A DNA stretch of 64,000 nt. It comes from VRUE01 sp963753245 (GTDB taxonomy: Bacteria; Actinomycetota; Thermoleophilia; Solirubrobacterales; 70-9). Below the pieces are notes generated by a model. That model did no database searches, was not told where the DNA came from, and saw only the letters and a list, made by a program, of their open reading frames with translations. Numbering within the stretch: position 1 is the first letter of the stretch; each line of letters starts with the position of its first letter. Below, piece after piece: positions 33,660-42,973 of this stretch. The position numbers were made by a program, and so were the translations under genes. The DNA is taken from contig CAVWBK010000002.1 in the NCBI GenBank assembly GCA_963753245.1, positions 186,001 through 250,000 on the forward strand, written 5' to 3'.

Positions 33660-34540
33660 TGCTCGCCCATGAGTTCATGCGCAATGCCCTCCTCGCCGGG
33701 ACCTTTGTCGCGGCGGCCTGCGGGCTGATCGGCTACTTCATCGTCCTGCGCGGCCAGGTCTTCGCCGGCGATGCTCTCAGCCATATCGCCTTCACCGGCG
33801 CCCTCGCCGCGGCCGCAGCGGGTGTCGACATCAGGCTCGGCCTCTTCGTCGCCACGATCGCCGTCGCGGCTGGGATGGGCCTGCTGGGCGAGCGGGCTCG
33901 TCCCGACGATGTCGAGATCGGCTCAGTCTTCGCCTGGGTCCTGGGGCTCGGGGCGCTCTTCCTCTCGATCTTCATCAGCGGCTCGAGCGGTTCCGATGGC
34001 ACCGCCGCCGTACGGGTGCTGTTCGGCTCGATCCTCGGTCTCTCGGTGGCGGATGCGCGGCTTGCGGCGGTGATCGCGGTCCTCGCCTCGGCCGCCCTGC
34101 TGGCCGTCGCCCGGCCCTTGCTCTTCGCCTCGATCGACCCCGAGGTCGCGCGCAGCCTCGGTCTTCGGATTCGGGTCCTAGGCATCTTCTTCTTCGTCCT
34201 GCTTGCGGTGGTGGCCGCTGAGGCCACACAGGCGGTCGGCGCCCTGTTATTGCTCGGGCTCCTCGCGGCCCCGGGCGGAGCGGCCCGGTTGCTGACCGCC
34301 AGGCCCTGGCGTGGCCTTGCTATCTCGGCCGGGATCGCGGTTGCCTCGATGTGGATTGGGCTCGGGCTCAGCTACCGGATCCCGTCGCTTCCCTCCAGCT
34401 CGGCTGTGATCGGCGTCGCGACCGCTACCTTCCTCGTCGCCGCGGTCACCGCTCGTCTGCTCCGCGTCTACCGACGAAGGATGCGGCAGGGCGGCTTTGG
34501 CGATCCACAGCGTGGGCGACCTCTAGGATCGAGACCGTGA
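33659..34540 (+). CDS. zinc ABC permease, second
   Basis: The 293-residue protein has about eight helices. VLRGQVFAGDALSHIAFTGA is the canonical ABC-3 motif (GDALSH), clearer here than in the first permease. The later part has ATQAVGALLLLGLLAAPGGA. The start ATG overlaps the stop of the first permease (TGATG). Presumed partner in a heterodimeric zinc channel; homodimers are the rule in E. coli, while some actinobacteria have two permeases. Confidence 0.88.
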   Translation: MLAHEFMRNALLAGTFVAAACGLIGYFIVLRGQVFAGDALSHIAFTGALAAAAAGVDIRLGLFVATIAVAAGMGLLGERARPDDVEIGSVFAWVLGLGALFLSIFISGSSGSDGTAAVRVLFGSILGLSVADARLAAVIAVLASAALLAVARPLLFASIDPEVARSLGLRIRVLGIFFFVLLAVVAAEATQAVGALLLLGLLAAPGGAARLLTARPWRGLAISAGIAVASMWIGLGLSYRIPSLPSSSAVIGVATATFLVAAVTARLLRVYRRRMRQGGFGDPQRGRPLGSRP

Positions 34541-34983
34541 CGACAGCCACCGACACGAGCTGGGCCGAGCGCGCGTTTGCCGCCTTACAGGGCGCCGGCT
34601 ACCGCCGCGGGGGGGCGCGAACCGCGGTGATCGAGGCGCTCACCAACCACCAGTGCGCGGTCACCGCCCTCGAGCTCGACGACGAGCTGCGGCGGCGCAA
34701 GGCGGGCGTGGCGCGGGCCAGCGTCTACCGGGCGCTCGAGCAGCTCGAGCAGCTCGGCCTCCTGCAGCGAATCGAGGTATGTCGCGGAACCGCCGGCTAT
34801 GAGCGAATCGAGCCGGACGGTGAGCACCACCACCATGCGATCTGCCGCAGCTGCGGGCGGCTCGTTCCCTTCGAGGATCCCTCTCTGGAGCGCGCAATCG
34901 AGAAGCTGACCGGCAGGATGAGCTTCGACGCCGCCGAGCACGAGGTGGTCATCCGGGGGCTCTGCGAGCGCTGCGCCGGGTGA
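34537..34983 (+). CDS. zur: Fur-family zinc-uptake repressor
   Basis: The 148-residue protein has a winged helix with VARASVYRALEQLEQLGLLQ, followed by the metal-binding part: GEHHHHAICRSCG and a second CxxC at LCERCAG, together the structural zinc site. The HHHH cluster and the CxxC pair mark a Fur-type sensor. Zur is the likely member because it closes the zinc uptake operon; Fur itself is less likely. GTG 34537 overlaps the permease stop. It would bind the operator upstream of znuA. Confidence 0.85.
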   Translation: MTTATDTSWAERAFAALQGAGYRRGGARTAVIEALTNHQCAVTALELDDELRRRKAGVARASVYRALEQLEQLGLLQRIEVCRGTAGYERIEPDGEHHHHAICRSCGRLVPFEDPSLERAIEKLTGRMSFDAAEHEVVIRGLCERCAG

Positions 34984-35163
34984 CCGGTCCGGGCGGTGAG
35001 GCGCACCTCCCTCGCGACGACTCGGCGTTCACCTCGACGGAGCCCTGCGGGCACGGTAGAACGAAGGTCGTGAGGGCCCGCGCCCTTTCCGTGAAGGGAT
35101 CGCCGCGCATCGCTGCCGATCAGGACCGCGGCGCGTCGGAGAGGTCGCTACGCTCGCCACTTG

Positions 35164-35586
35164 ATGCAGGATGAGAATTTGAAATCCCTGCCGCGAGTCG
35201 GTTTCTACTTGTGGATCGTCGGTGATCAATTCGATCCAGCTGAGCTGACCAGCCGGTTGGCCATTGAGCCCACCAAGGTGTGGCGACCGGGTGATCCGAT
35301 TACCGAGGGCGGCCGAGCGCGGCGCACTCGACCCAGCTGGCTCCTAACGGTCGAAAAGCGTGAAACGCTTGAGATCGACGACCTGATCGAGGAGCTTCGA
35401 GCACAGTTTGATGTTTCCACCGCGACCGTCAAGCAGGTATGCCAGGACCTGGGAGTCAGGCCGCTCCTGGTCTGCGGGATCGGGATCGGAAGTGCCGAGA
35501 CGACGCCTGCGCTGATTTTTCCTCCCGATTTCCTTGAATGGGTCGGTGAGATGGGGGCGTCGCTCGATATTGACATTGTCCTCTGA
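35164..35586 (+). CDS. DUF4279 protein
   Basis: The 140-residue soluble protein has the DUF4279 features VGFYLWIVGDQFDPAELTSR, EPTKVWRPGDPI and WLLTVEKRETLEIDDLIEEL, with a C-terminal alternating strand/helix layout ending FPPDFLEWVGEMGASLDIDI. Members are often linked to immunity or toxin-type loci, but the function is not known. ATG 35164 is used; the preceding TTG 35161 is also possible. No operon partner. Confidence 0.7.
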   Translation: MQDENLKSLPRVGFYLWIVGDQFDPAELTSRLAIEPTKVWRPGDPITEGGRARRTRPSWLLTVEKRETLEIDDLIEELRAQFDVSTATVKQVCQDLGVRPLLVCGIGIGSAETTPALIFPPDFLEWVGEMGASLDIDIVL

Positions 35587-35859
35587 GGATCGGTGCTTCT
35601 CGACCCGGGCTCGCGGCCGGTGGCAGCGATTCCCGATCGCAGCGGGCGGACCGGCCGTCGCGCCCCAGGAGTCACGCGGATCGTCTTTGGTTTGAATCGA
35701 GTGGCGCGAGGCCAGCGAGCAGCCTCCGGATCCCTCATGACGGTCTCGACGCGGTCAGCCTCGCGCCCCGCCTCACCTGATCCTTCTCAGTAATTTCTCA
35801 GATTCTGTAAGCATGATCACCGCACGCAAGAGCCGGAAGCAGGAGCGCCGTCCAGCCTC

Positions 35860-36303
35860 CATGCGCTGGTAGTCGATGACGAGCCCAACATCGCCGACGT
35901 GGTCGCGATGGCTCTGCGCTACTCGGATTCTCCGTGGAAACTGCAGGTACAGGGCAGACCGCTCTAAGCGCAGTCACAGTGTTTCGCCCGCATGTCATCG
36001 TCCTCGATGTGATGCTGCCTGACCTCGATGGTTTCGAGGTTGTTAAGCGCCTTTCTGGCAGGGGAAGCGATATGCCGATCCTCTTCCTTACCGCGCGCGA
36101 CACTACCGAGGATAAGATTCGCGGCCTCACCATTGGTGGCGATGACTACGTCACCAAGCCATTCAGCGTCGAGGAGCACGGGGTGCGCATTCAGGCAATC
36201 CTGAGGCGCAGCGGCGTAGGGACCGTTGAGAATCAGATCACGTTCTCAGATCTTGAGCTCGACGCTGAAACTCGAGAGGTATGGCGTGCGGGGAATTTGA
36301 ATA
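35860..36303 (+). pseudogene. response regulator receiver remnant
   Basis: The receiver domain is nearly complete but in two frames: HALVVDDEPNIADVVAMALR, then, after a shift near 35925, FSVETAGTGQTAL, FRPHVIVLDVMLPDLDGFEV (the phosphorylated Asp), MPILFLTARDTTEDKI and DDYVTKPFSVEE (the conserved Lys). After the linker (TREVWRAGN) the winged-helix output domain of OmpR-type regulators is missing, and no initiation codon fits the N-terminus. No histidine kinase gene is nearby. A real remnant seems likely, because the output domain is lost and not merely out of frame. Confidence 0.65.
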
Positions 36304-36442
36304 CCTCCCGCAGCACTCCCCGGCCGCCACCGCAAGCCGGTTTCTCGTCCGCACAAGGTCACCCTGGCCCGCCGATCGGAAATCAGGCTGCAGGTGAGGG
36401 GATGACGGCCCGATTGGTGCGCTGCCTTGAAATTCCCTCGGG

Positions 36443-37009
36443 CTACTTGCGTACAGCGCTCCAGTTCAGCAGGCCGCTGCGGCAACGTCCGAGGTGTTCC
36501 CGTTCGCCTTCGCCAGCTTCGACCACCGCCGGTTCCGTGGTGACTTCAACGGTGCCCCGAGCCGGGCCATGCTTGGGAAGGGATCCTTGGAATGCGAATC
36601 GATCGAGATCTTGCCAAACACCAGCGCTCTTGAAGCTGCGATGCGAGACCGTGATATCTCTAAGGTCGAGCTTGCTGGTGGTCCCGCCGGCGTTGAAGCC
36701 CACTCCCTCAGCGCTACCGTCCCGACAGGTTGCATAGAGGTCAAAGATATTCACCACGGGAATCTTGATTGTCACCCTGCCGTCCCGATGGTGCTGGGTG
36801 TGGACATAGAGTTCGATCGCTTTCTGCTGGCCGAACCCCTTCACCGCCGACTGCTCGACTTCACCGACATAGACATCGTTCCTGCCGCCGGCGAGCACCG
36901 AGGGGCTCAGGCCCAGGGCGACCAAGACGGCGAGAACGCAAATCGCGGCGAGGCCGGAAATCCGGCCGCCCGCCCCACCCACAGGGGGGTCGCGGTCAGT
37001 GAATTCCAT
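36443..37009 (-). CDS. secreted or membrane-anchored protein, unknown
   Basis: A single N-terminal hydrophobic segment (LAAICVLAVLVALGLSP, residues 20-36) may be an uncleaved anchor or a signal. The rest is a beta-rich domain (KAIELYVHTQHHRDGRVTIK, NIFDLYATCRDGS, DLRDITVSHRSFKS) with one or two cysteines and a basic end. The layout repeats that of other small exported proteins in this window (458-1412, 42265-42816). Function unknown. ATG 37009 starts the frame. Confidence 0.55.
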   Translation of the reverse strand: MEFTDRDPPVGGAGGRISGLAAICVLAVLVALGLSPSVLAGGRNDVYVGEVEQSAVKGFGQQKAIELYVHTQHHRDGRVTIKIPVVNIFDLYATCRDGSAEGVGFNAGGTTSKLDLRDITVSHRSFKSAGVWQDLDRFAFQGSLPKHGPARGTVEVTTEPAVVEAGEGEREHLGRCRSGLLNWSAVRK

Positions 37010-37253
37010 TTCGTTTCATCCTTTTGTCCAGGCCGCAAAAGCCTCTCCTGGTACTCGATCGGCGCTGCATAGGCCCGCACGAGGGGCGCCAATCATCGCA
37101 AGCTGGGGGCGGATCTGCCTGCCGGCTAGGGGGATCGAGGCGCTGCTGGATGGGTGGAAGGGAGATCATCGGCCCGCTCGGCCCGCTCTCATTTCCCTCG
37201 ATCGACAGTGGAGGATCACCGCTGGAGATCGTCACCGTGGTCCACTTCAGCAA

Positions 37254-38327
37254 TCAGTTTTGATCGCCCCGGTGAGGCTGCTGGGCTCCGGCAATTTTGA
37301 CCGCGCACGAGTCAGTGCGCCCGAAGCTCCGTCCCGCCACCACCGTTTGATTTCGGCCGGCGAACTTGGCTTCATAAAGGGCTATGTCGGCACTCCTCAG
37401 CAGTGGCTCGAGGTGCTCGGGCGCGCTCGCCACGGCTGCACCTGCGCTCACCGTCACCGTCGGTAACGCAGCGCCGCCGGCCACCTGCATGGCGGCTCGA
37501 ACGCGCTCGGCGAAGGCCGCCGCGTCGCCGATCTCAGCGTTGGGGAGCAGCGCGACGAACTCCTCGCCTCCGACCCGCGCGAGAACGTCGGTGTCGCGCA
37601 TCTCGGCCCGGAATATCTCACCGAGGTGCGCAAGGGCCTGATCCCCGACCTCGTGGCCGAACTCGTCGTTGACGTGCTTGAAGAGGTCCAGGTCGAAAGC
37701 GACGGCAGCCAATGAGAGGTGATCGCGACGCGCTCGGGCAAGCTCGAGCTCGGCCCGCTTCTCGAAGCCTCGCCGGTTGAGCAGACCGGTCAGCTTGTCG
37801 ACCTGCGCCTCCTCGGCCAACTGGGCGACCAGTCTCCGGTTGCGCTCGGCCAATACCTCTACCACCGTGACGACGACGAGGACCGAGGCCATCACGTCGA
37901 TCCAACGGTCGAGGTAGCCGACACCCGCTGGCAGCGAGATCAGGACCAGGGCGTGAACCAATCCGACCCAAACGGCGATCAGGATCGCCCCCCTGCGTCC
38001 AAAGAAGTAGGTCTGCCAGAGCACCGGCCATATGTAGAGGAGGGCACCGTCCCCCGGACCGGTGTTGGTCGAGAGCGAGAGTCCAATCAGGACAACCCCG
38101 AGCGGTCCCAGGGCTGCCATCGCCGCGGTCGGAAGTCTTCGGCCCAAGGCGAGGAGAAACGCCGCGATGGCGAATGCAGCGAAACCGGGGAGGAGCGGGG
38201 TGTCTGGCCCCCCACTGGTGAATGCCTCGATCAGACCGACCAAGCCGGCGGCGCCGAACATCGCGGCTGCGCTATGGGCCATCAGGTCCTTGCTGAGGCC
38301 GGCCTGTAGCTGTAGGGGAGACTTCAC
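37254..38327 (-). CDS. membrane-bound diguanylate cyclase (GGDEF)
   Basis: Six hydrophobic helices in the first 170 residues are followed by a GGDEF domain. VDKLTGLLNRRGFEKRAELE and DLFKHVNDEFGHEVGDQAL lead to the active site RVGGEEF (about residues 251-257). Gly-Gly-Glu-Glu-Phe is a catalytically acceptable variant. RDTD, exactly five residues before it, is a complete inhibitory site (RxxD) for product feedback. It should make c-di-GMP in response to a membrane signal. There is no EAL domain. GTG 38327 is a likely start; the frame is open further upstream to 38561 but looks non-coding there. Confidence 0.82.
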   Translation of the reverse strand: MKSPLQLQAGLSKDLMAHSAAAMFGAAGLVGLIEAFTSGGPDTPLLPGFAAFAIAAFLLALGRRLPTAAMAALGPLGVVLIGLSLSTNTGPGDGALLYIWPVLWQTYFFGRRGAILIAVWVGLVHALVLISLPAGVGYLDRWIDVMASVLVVVTVVEVLAERNRRLVAQLAEEAQVDKLTGLLNRRGFEKRAELELARARRDHLSLAAVAFDLDLFKHVNDEFGHEVGDQALAHLGEIFRAEMRDTDVLARVGGEEFVALLPNAEIGDAAAFAERVRAAMQVAGGAALPTVTVSAGAAVASAPEHLEPLLRSADIALYEAKFAGRNQTVVAGRSFGRTDSCAVKIAGAQQPHRGDQN

Positions 38328-38596
38328 TTTCGCTACATCGGCAGCTAGGCGCCGCGGCCGTAGTCCGCCCGCCGGGAAGGGTCTACGGGACCTGCTCAGA
38401 TCGTGACTGCGCTGCCCGAGGCGAGGAACGACGACAACCGGAGTGCTGTCGCCCCTCGTCCCCGGTTCCCGGCCGCCCGCTGCAGTGTGGACAGGGGGCA
38501 TGCGCGAGCGCCCGGCGGCGACTCCGGCCGGCGATCTCGGCGCTTTGAAATCTCCTCTCAAGGAAGCGGCGCAGTGCGCGGCGCGGGGAGGTCGGC

Positions 38597-39013
38597 CTAG
38601 CCGGCGTCGCGCACGCGTTCGAGGACGACGACCGGGATCGACCGCGAGGTGTTCTGCTGGTAGGTGTCATACGCAGGCCACTCGGTCGTCATCGTCTTCC
38701 ACATCTGCGGCTTCTCCTCGGCACTCGCGGTGCGGGCTCGCGCTGAGAAGCGCTCGCCTTTGATCTGCACCTCGACCGTCGGATTTGCCTCTAGGTTCAG
38801 GTACCAGGAGGGCGGCGCGTCGGAGCCCCCCTTTGAGGCGACGATCGTGTAGCCCTCGCCCTGGGGCGCGTAGATCAGCGGCGTCGTCCGGGGCTTCCCT
38901 GACTTTCGCCCTGTGGTCGTCAACAGCAGCGTCTGGGTTCCCCGCCACGCGTGTCCCTCGACGCCGTCGGTGGCGCGATATCGCTCGACATGCTCCTGAC
39001 CAAAAAGCGGCAT
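38597..39013 (-). CDS. deazaflavin (F420)-dependent nitroreductase family protein
   Basis: The 138-residue protein has the Ddn/F420 split-barrel features LLLTTTGRKSGKPRTTPLIY, YTIVASKGGSDAPPSWYLNL and EANPTVEVQIKGERF. The family includes the mycobacterial Ddn enzymes that use F420H2 or other flavins. The physiological substrate is unknown. ATG 39013. The presence of this family fits an F420-making actinobacterium. Confidence 0.85.
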   Translation of the reverse strand: MPLFGQEHVERYRATDGVEGHAWRGTQTLLLTTTGRKSGKPRTTPLIYAPQGEGYTIVASKGGSDAPPSWYLNLEANPTVEVQIKGERFSARARTASAEEKPQMWKTMTTEWPAYDTYQQNTSRSIPVVVLERVRDAG

Positions 39014-39651
39014 GCGCGAATGCTAGCTGCCGTCCGCATTGACGGCGCAGTCGTGCCGAGGGGACAGAGTGGCGCCACCGCACGCGGGGAAGTGGTCTGA
39101 GCCAGCCCCAGCCGATCGCGGTTGCCGGCTCTGAAAAGCGGCGAAGGCTTCGTCATCTAGTTCCAGGGGCCGGAGCGGATCCTCACCCAGTCCCGCAACC
39201 CGGCGCGCTGGTCAGCTGGTTTGTCACCGAGCTTCCTTCAGTCGTGACTGAGAGCCGACAGGTTCAAAGATACCGCCCGGTGGCGGGCCATCTATGTGGC
39301 GCTGGTGGGCCCGGCAGGAGGCGAGCTCTACCAACCGGATCCCGAGGCCGATGGGCCCGAGCAGAGCTCTGTCCTCACCCCGACCAGACGCGAAAACTCG
39401 TGCAGGAGGCTGCTTTGCCGGGCGCGATGGGAAACAGGGCCCCGAGTTGTTCGCCGAGACCGGCGGCCAGGCTGGATCGCGGGCGAGAGCTCTGGCGTGC
39501 CGGCGTCGAGGGCATTGATCCTCTCGCTGCATTGATGCCCGACCTCAAAGCGCGTAGGTCTGGGCTCGGACAGAGCGCCGGTGTGCGATGGATCGGGTTG
39601 GCGATGGCGCTTTTCGCGCGGGTCTATCGACGGGCCCGGGCCGCATAGCGA
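39014..39651. other. stretch without a recognised gene
   Basis: A plus-strand frame at 39244-39648 is open for 134 codons but mixes two compositions, and the likely coding-like piece (RGRELWRAGVEGIDPLAALM) switches frame with another at 39294. It could be an old broken gene. I cannot assign it. Confidence 0.35.
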
Positions 39652-40923
39652 CTATGAGGTGCCCTTGGCCGAGGTGAGGTTGCCGAGCACCCCGATGCGG
39701 AACCCAAGCCAGGGGTAGGTCAGGTTGTAGAAGCGGTTGTCCTGGGGCTGAAGTCCGACCGCCGAAAGCCAGAGCTGGTAGGCGGGTGCGTTGGCGATGC
39801 CGCCGTGCAGGCGTCGCCAGACCCGTCCGTTACTTCTCCCAGAGGGTGGTGGGGTGATTGTGTCAGTCCACTCGACCGCGTTGCCACCCTGTTCGAGCGT
39901 GCCCCAGGGGGAGGGGGTGTCTGCCTCTCCGACCGAGCTGAGGCTGCCCTGATAGGCCTCGGCGTAGGCGGTCGGGTCGATCCCGAACGGGTTGAGGCTC
40001 GAGCAGAGCGTCGGTTCGACCTCCGCCGGGCACCAACTCGGTGCCGGCAGGCCGGCGGCGTGGTAGTTCGCCAGGGGTTGGGTCGCGGCGTTGGTGACGT
40101 CGCCGTTGGTCGGGTTGAGGGTGGTCGCACTTGGTGCTGTCGCGGTCCCGTCGCCAAAGACGCCCGGGTTGGTCGGGTACTTCCAGTAGGAGTAGGTGCC
40201 GCCACCGCTCGGGTCGTAGTAGGCGGCCTTGATCCACTCGTTTTGGCTTGGCAACACGAACCCGGACTTGTGGGTGCGGGTCGCGCCGCTTCTCTTTTCG
40301 CTCGCTAGGTCATACATACCGCGCTCGGTGCGCCGCGAGAGCCGCACCCGGTAGGTGACGTAGCTGAAGGCGCCCGCGGAGCTTGGCTGTCTGGAGAGCA
40401 GGGTGCCGTTGTAGAGCGAGTTGACGAAACGCGCCGCGCGCAGAAAATTGGCGAAGCCGTAGGGCTTATCGGCCCACTCAGGGTAGGCGACCGAGTAGTG
40501 GTGTCCGGGAGGGCCGGAGGAGGTCATGTTGATCTGGCCGTACTTTGGCCAGGCCGAGGCGCTCTCGGTCGGGTCATAGAGCTGGTGAGGATTGGTGCCT
40601 GTGGGGTCGACCGTGTTGAGGAACTTGACCCACTGCGCGACGGTGATCTCGAGCTGGCCGATCCCGTAGCGGTAGCCAACGGCGCCGACGGTTTGGCAGC
40701 CGGGACCGCCCTGCGGCGCTTCGGCGCAGGTCTTATAGACAGCGTCGGTGAAGGGAACGATCGCGACCGAGGGGTTGCCCGGAGCTCCGACTCGGACGGT
40801 GGTCAGGCTGAGTACGGCGCCTTTGCTCGCGGCGCACGCCGACCCTGCCCCGAGGAGGAGGCAGGCAATTGCGCTAAGGGCGAGTCCTCGCCCGAGCATT
40901 GAGCAACTTCGCGTGGGGCTCAT
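39652..40923 (-). CDS. secreted FGE/SUMF1-fold protein without the catalytic cysteines
   Basis: After a signal peptide (ALSAIACLLLGAGSACA) comes a formylglycine-generating-enzyme fold: YRYGIGQLEITVAQWVKFLN near the start, FVLPSQNEWIKAAYYDP in the middle, GGNAVEWTD and YPWLGFRIG near the end. Active FGE proteins have two cysteines in the late GGSW..C....YC region. Here that region reads WRRLHGGIANAPAYQ with no cysteine, so oxidation to formylglycine is not expected. The fold is also used as a ligand-binding domain. No sulfatase is nearby. It is divergent from the beta-propeller gene. Confidence 0.75.
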   Translation of the reverse strand: MSPTRSCSMLGRGLALSAIACLLLGAGSACAASKGAVLSLTTVRVGAPGNPSVAIVPFTDAVYKTCAEAPQGGPGCQTVGAVGYRYGIGQLEITVAQWVKFLNTVDPTGTNPHQLYDPTESASAWPKYGQINMTSSGPPGHHYSVAYPEWADKPYGFANFLRAARFVNSLYNGTLLSRQPSSAGAFSYVTYRVRLSRRTERGMYDLASEKRSGATRTHKSGFVLPSQNEWIKAAYYDPSGGGTYSYWKYPTNPGVFGDGTATAPSATTLNPTNGDVTNAATQPLANYHAAGLPAPSWCPAEVEPTLCSSLNPFGIDPTAYAEAYQGSLSSVGEADTPSPWGTLEQGGNAVEWTDTITPPPSGRSNGRVWRRLHGGIANAPAYQLWLSAVGLQPQDNRFYNLTYPWLGFRIGVLGNLTSAKGTS

Positions 40924-41042
40924 CTGTTCCGATCCGTAGGTGTCGAAGATCTCTTCGGCAGCCCCCGGGCGCAGACGCGCACCGCCCCCTGGATCCGGAC
41001 AGATGTCGCGTGCGGCGATCGGAGCCCAGCTACAGTTGATTC

Positions 41043-42110
41043 ATGCCCGCTGCGCTTCGTGCCCTCGGGCATCCCCCTCGGTTCTTTCTGCTGGTTGGCG
41101 CTTGACTTGCACTGTTGCTGATCGGTCTGGCACCCGCCGCCCGGGCTCGCGACGCTTTTGTCCTCAACGAGGGTTCAGACGACGTCTCGGTGATCAATAC
41201 CCAGACCAACCAAGTGGTGGGCACACCGATCACCGTCGGCAGCAATCCCGAAGCAATTGCGATCACCCCCGACGGCCGATTTGCCTATGTCGCCAACGCC
41301 GGAGCAGACAGCGTTTCGATGATCGACACTCACACAAATCAGGTGCTCGGCGCGCCGATCGCGGTGGGCAACGCTTCCTATGGGATCGCGATCAGCCCCG
41401 ACGGAAGGAGTGCCTACACCGCCAATGAGGGCTCCGGGGGCGTCTCGGTGATCAACACCCAGACCAATCAGCCAATCGGCACGCCGATCGCCGTTGGTGA
41501 AGACCCCTACGAAGTGGCGATCACCCCGAACCAGGCTCTGCTGGCCTCCTTCTCGGTTGCCGGGGCGCGGCCGCGGGTACCGGTTTCCTTCAACGCCGCC
41601 GCTTCCAGCGATCCGGACGGCAGCGTTGGCACCTACGCCCGGGCCTTTGGCGATGGCCTGAGCGCCACTCAGGCGACGCCCACCGCCAGCCACTCCTATG
41701 CGCGACCCGGCATATATATGGCGTCTTTGACGGTAACCGACGACGAAGGCTGCTCTACGGCGAGGGTCTACACCGGGCAGATGGTGCTCTGCAATGGCTC
41801 GCCTTCGGCGGCTCAAGTTCAGGCGGTAAGGGTCGTCCCTCCGGGAGTTGCGCTCAGGTGCTCGAAGCGCGCAAGACCAGGAGGCTGCTCGTTTGTGCTG
41901 CAGGCGGTGAGCAAAAAGCGCAAGGGCAGGCCCGAGAGCTCCGTCGCACGGGCCAGGGCCCGCAGCGGCAAATCGGTGACCGACTCGCTAAAGCCAAAGA
42001 AGGCCTTCCGGTCGCGGCTCGCCGCGGCGAGGTGGATCTTGGTCAGGAGGACGACGAGGATCGATGGGATCGCGAGTACCAGCTTCGCCAGGCTGAAGGT
42101 CATCCGCTAG
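41043..42110 (+). CDS. secreted YVTN beta-propeller / PKD protein with an in-frame TGA
   Basis: Repeats of about 45 residues begin each blade with NEGSDDVSVINTQTNQVVG and carry TPDGRFAYVAN, the YVTN-type pattern (three copies). A PKD domain follows (ASFSVAGARPRVPVSFNAAA, ASSDPDGS, SHSYARPGIYMASLTVTDDE). The natural start is ATG 41043, giving PRFFLLVGA, then TGA at 41103-41105, then LALLLIGLAPAARA, which together make one signal peptide. Without read-through, translation would restart at TTG 41115 with a shortened signal. The C-terminus is rich in basic residues. Ligand unknown. Confidence 0.6.
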
Positions 42111-42264
42111 CCGGTTCGTGGCAATCTGCCGACCTCAGCTCCGCCGCCTGAGAGATCGATGATTTACCCAGCGCAGCGCATCCTCGCCGCTCGGACTCCA
42201 TCGGCGGCTCTGCTCGCGGTTCTCGGTCCACCAGCACGGTTGGCGCAAGAGCTTCCGGTGATGC

Positions 42265-42816
42265 TCACCCGCCCGGATGGGCGGTGATCCCGATCGTCGT
42301 CACGCGGTTGCTGGTCAGGGTGAAGGTCGTCGAGCTTTCCTTTGGCCCAGCAAGTGAGTAGACGGCGGTCGGGGCGGACAACCCGGGGGACTTCTTCAAC
42401 TGGTGGTAGGCCTTCTTCAGTTCGCTCAGCTTCGAACCGAGGCCGATGCCCTTGGAGGTCTTGAAGGCGGTCAGCACCGTATTGAAGTTCGGCTTGGGGG
42501 TCGAGCCACTCGGCGTCTGGGCGACCGAGATGAAGATCGACCAGACCTTCGGCGTCGCGCCGGTGCTCTTCGTCTCAAGTAGGACGCTGGCCAATTCACC
42601 GGAGGCCTTTCCTTCATAGAGGCACTGGTATTCGCATTTCGCCGTCTTGCCCCAAGCCTTGGCCACGGCCTTTGAGCTGGCTCCCAGCGCGACTCCGCCG
42701 ATCGACTTCGAGGGGACGATCAGGGTGGTCTTTGCCTTCGGCAACCCTGCATCGGCGGTTGCGGTCAGCGTGAGCGCCACAGTGATACTCAAAGCGACGA
42801 CGATGTGGGCCTTCAT
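42265..42816 (-). CDS. secreted protein of unknown function
   Basis: A signal peptide (VVALSITVALTLTATADA) precedes a 160-residue domain with IVPSKSIGGVALGASSKAVA, the pair of close cysteines CEYQC, and GLGSKLSELKKAYHQLKKSP. The IGGVxLGxS...A..WG pattern recurs as IGLGSKLSELKKAY, so the protein may contain two copies of a small beta-alpha repeat. I know this kind of exported protein from Solirubrobacterales but not its function. ATG 42816. Confidence 0.6.
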   Translation of the reverse strand: MKAHIVVALSITVALTLTATADAGLPKAKTTLIVPSKSIGGVALGASSKAVAKAWGKTAKCEYQCLYEGKASGELASVLLETKSTGATPKVWSIFISVAQTPSGSTPKPNFNTVLTAFKTSKGIGLGSKLSELKKAYHQLKKSPGLSAPTAVYSLAGPKESSTTFTLTSNRVTTIGITAHPGG

Positions 42817-42973
42817 CTAGCGCCTCCTATTGGGGGGTCAAATCGGCTGGCAGGGGCAGACTGTGGCGCGCAATATTCGCAGCTAGAGGCCGCGGAGGCG
42901 AACCGCTGTGGCGGTCCTCACAGACCTCGGCCAGCTGCTGCCGAGCTCCCGTGGCGCTGGGATACTGCCGAAG

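Noticed and set aside
39244..39648. A 134-codon plus-strand open frame
   Set aside because: There is no family, no ribosome site and mixed composition; high-GC DNA gives many such frames.
39652..40923. Active formylglycine-generating enzyme
   Set aside because: The catalytic cysteine pair is absent.
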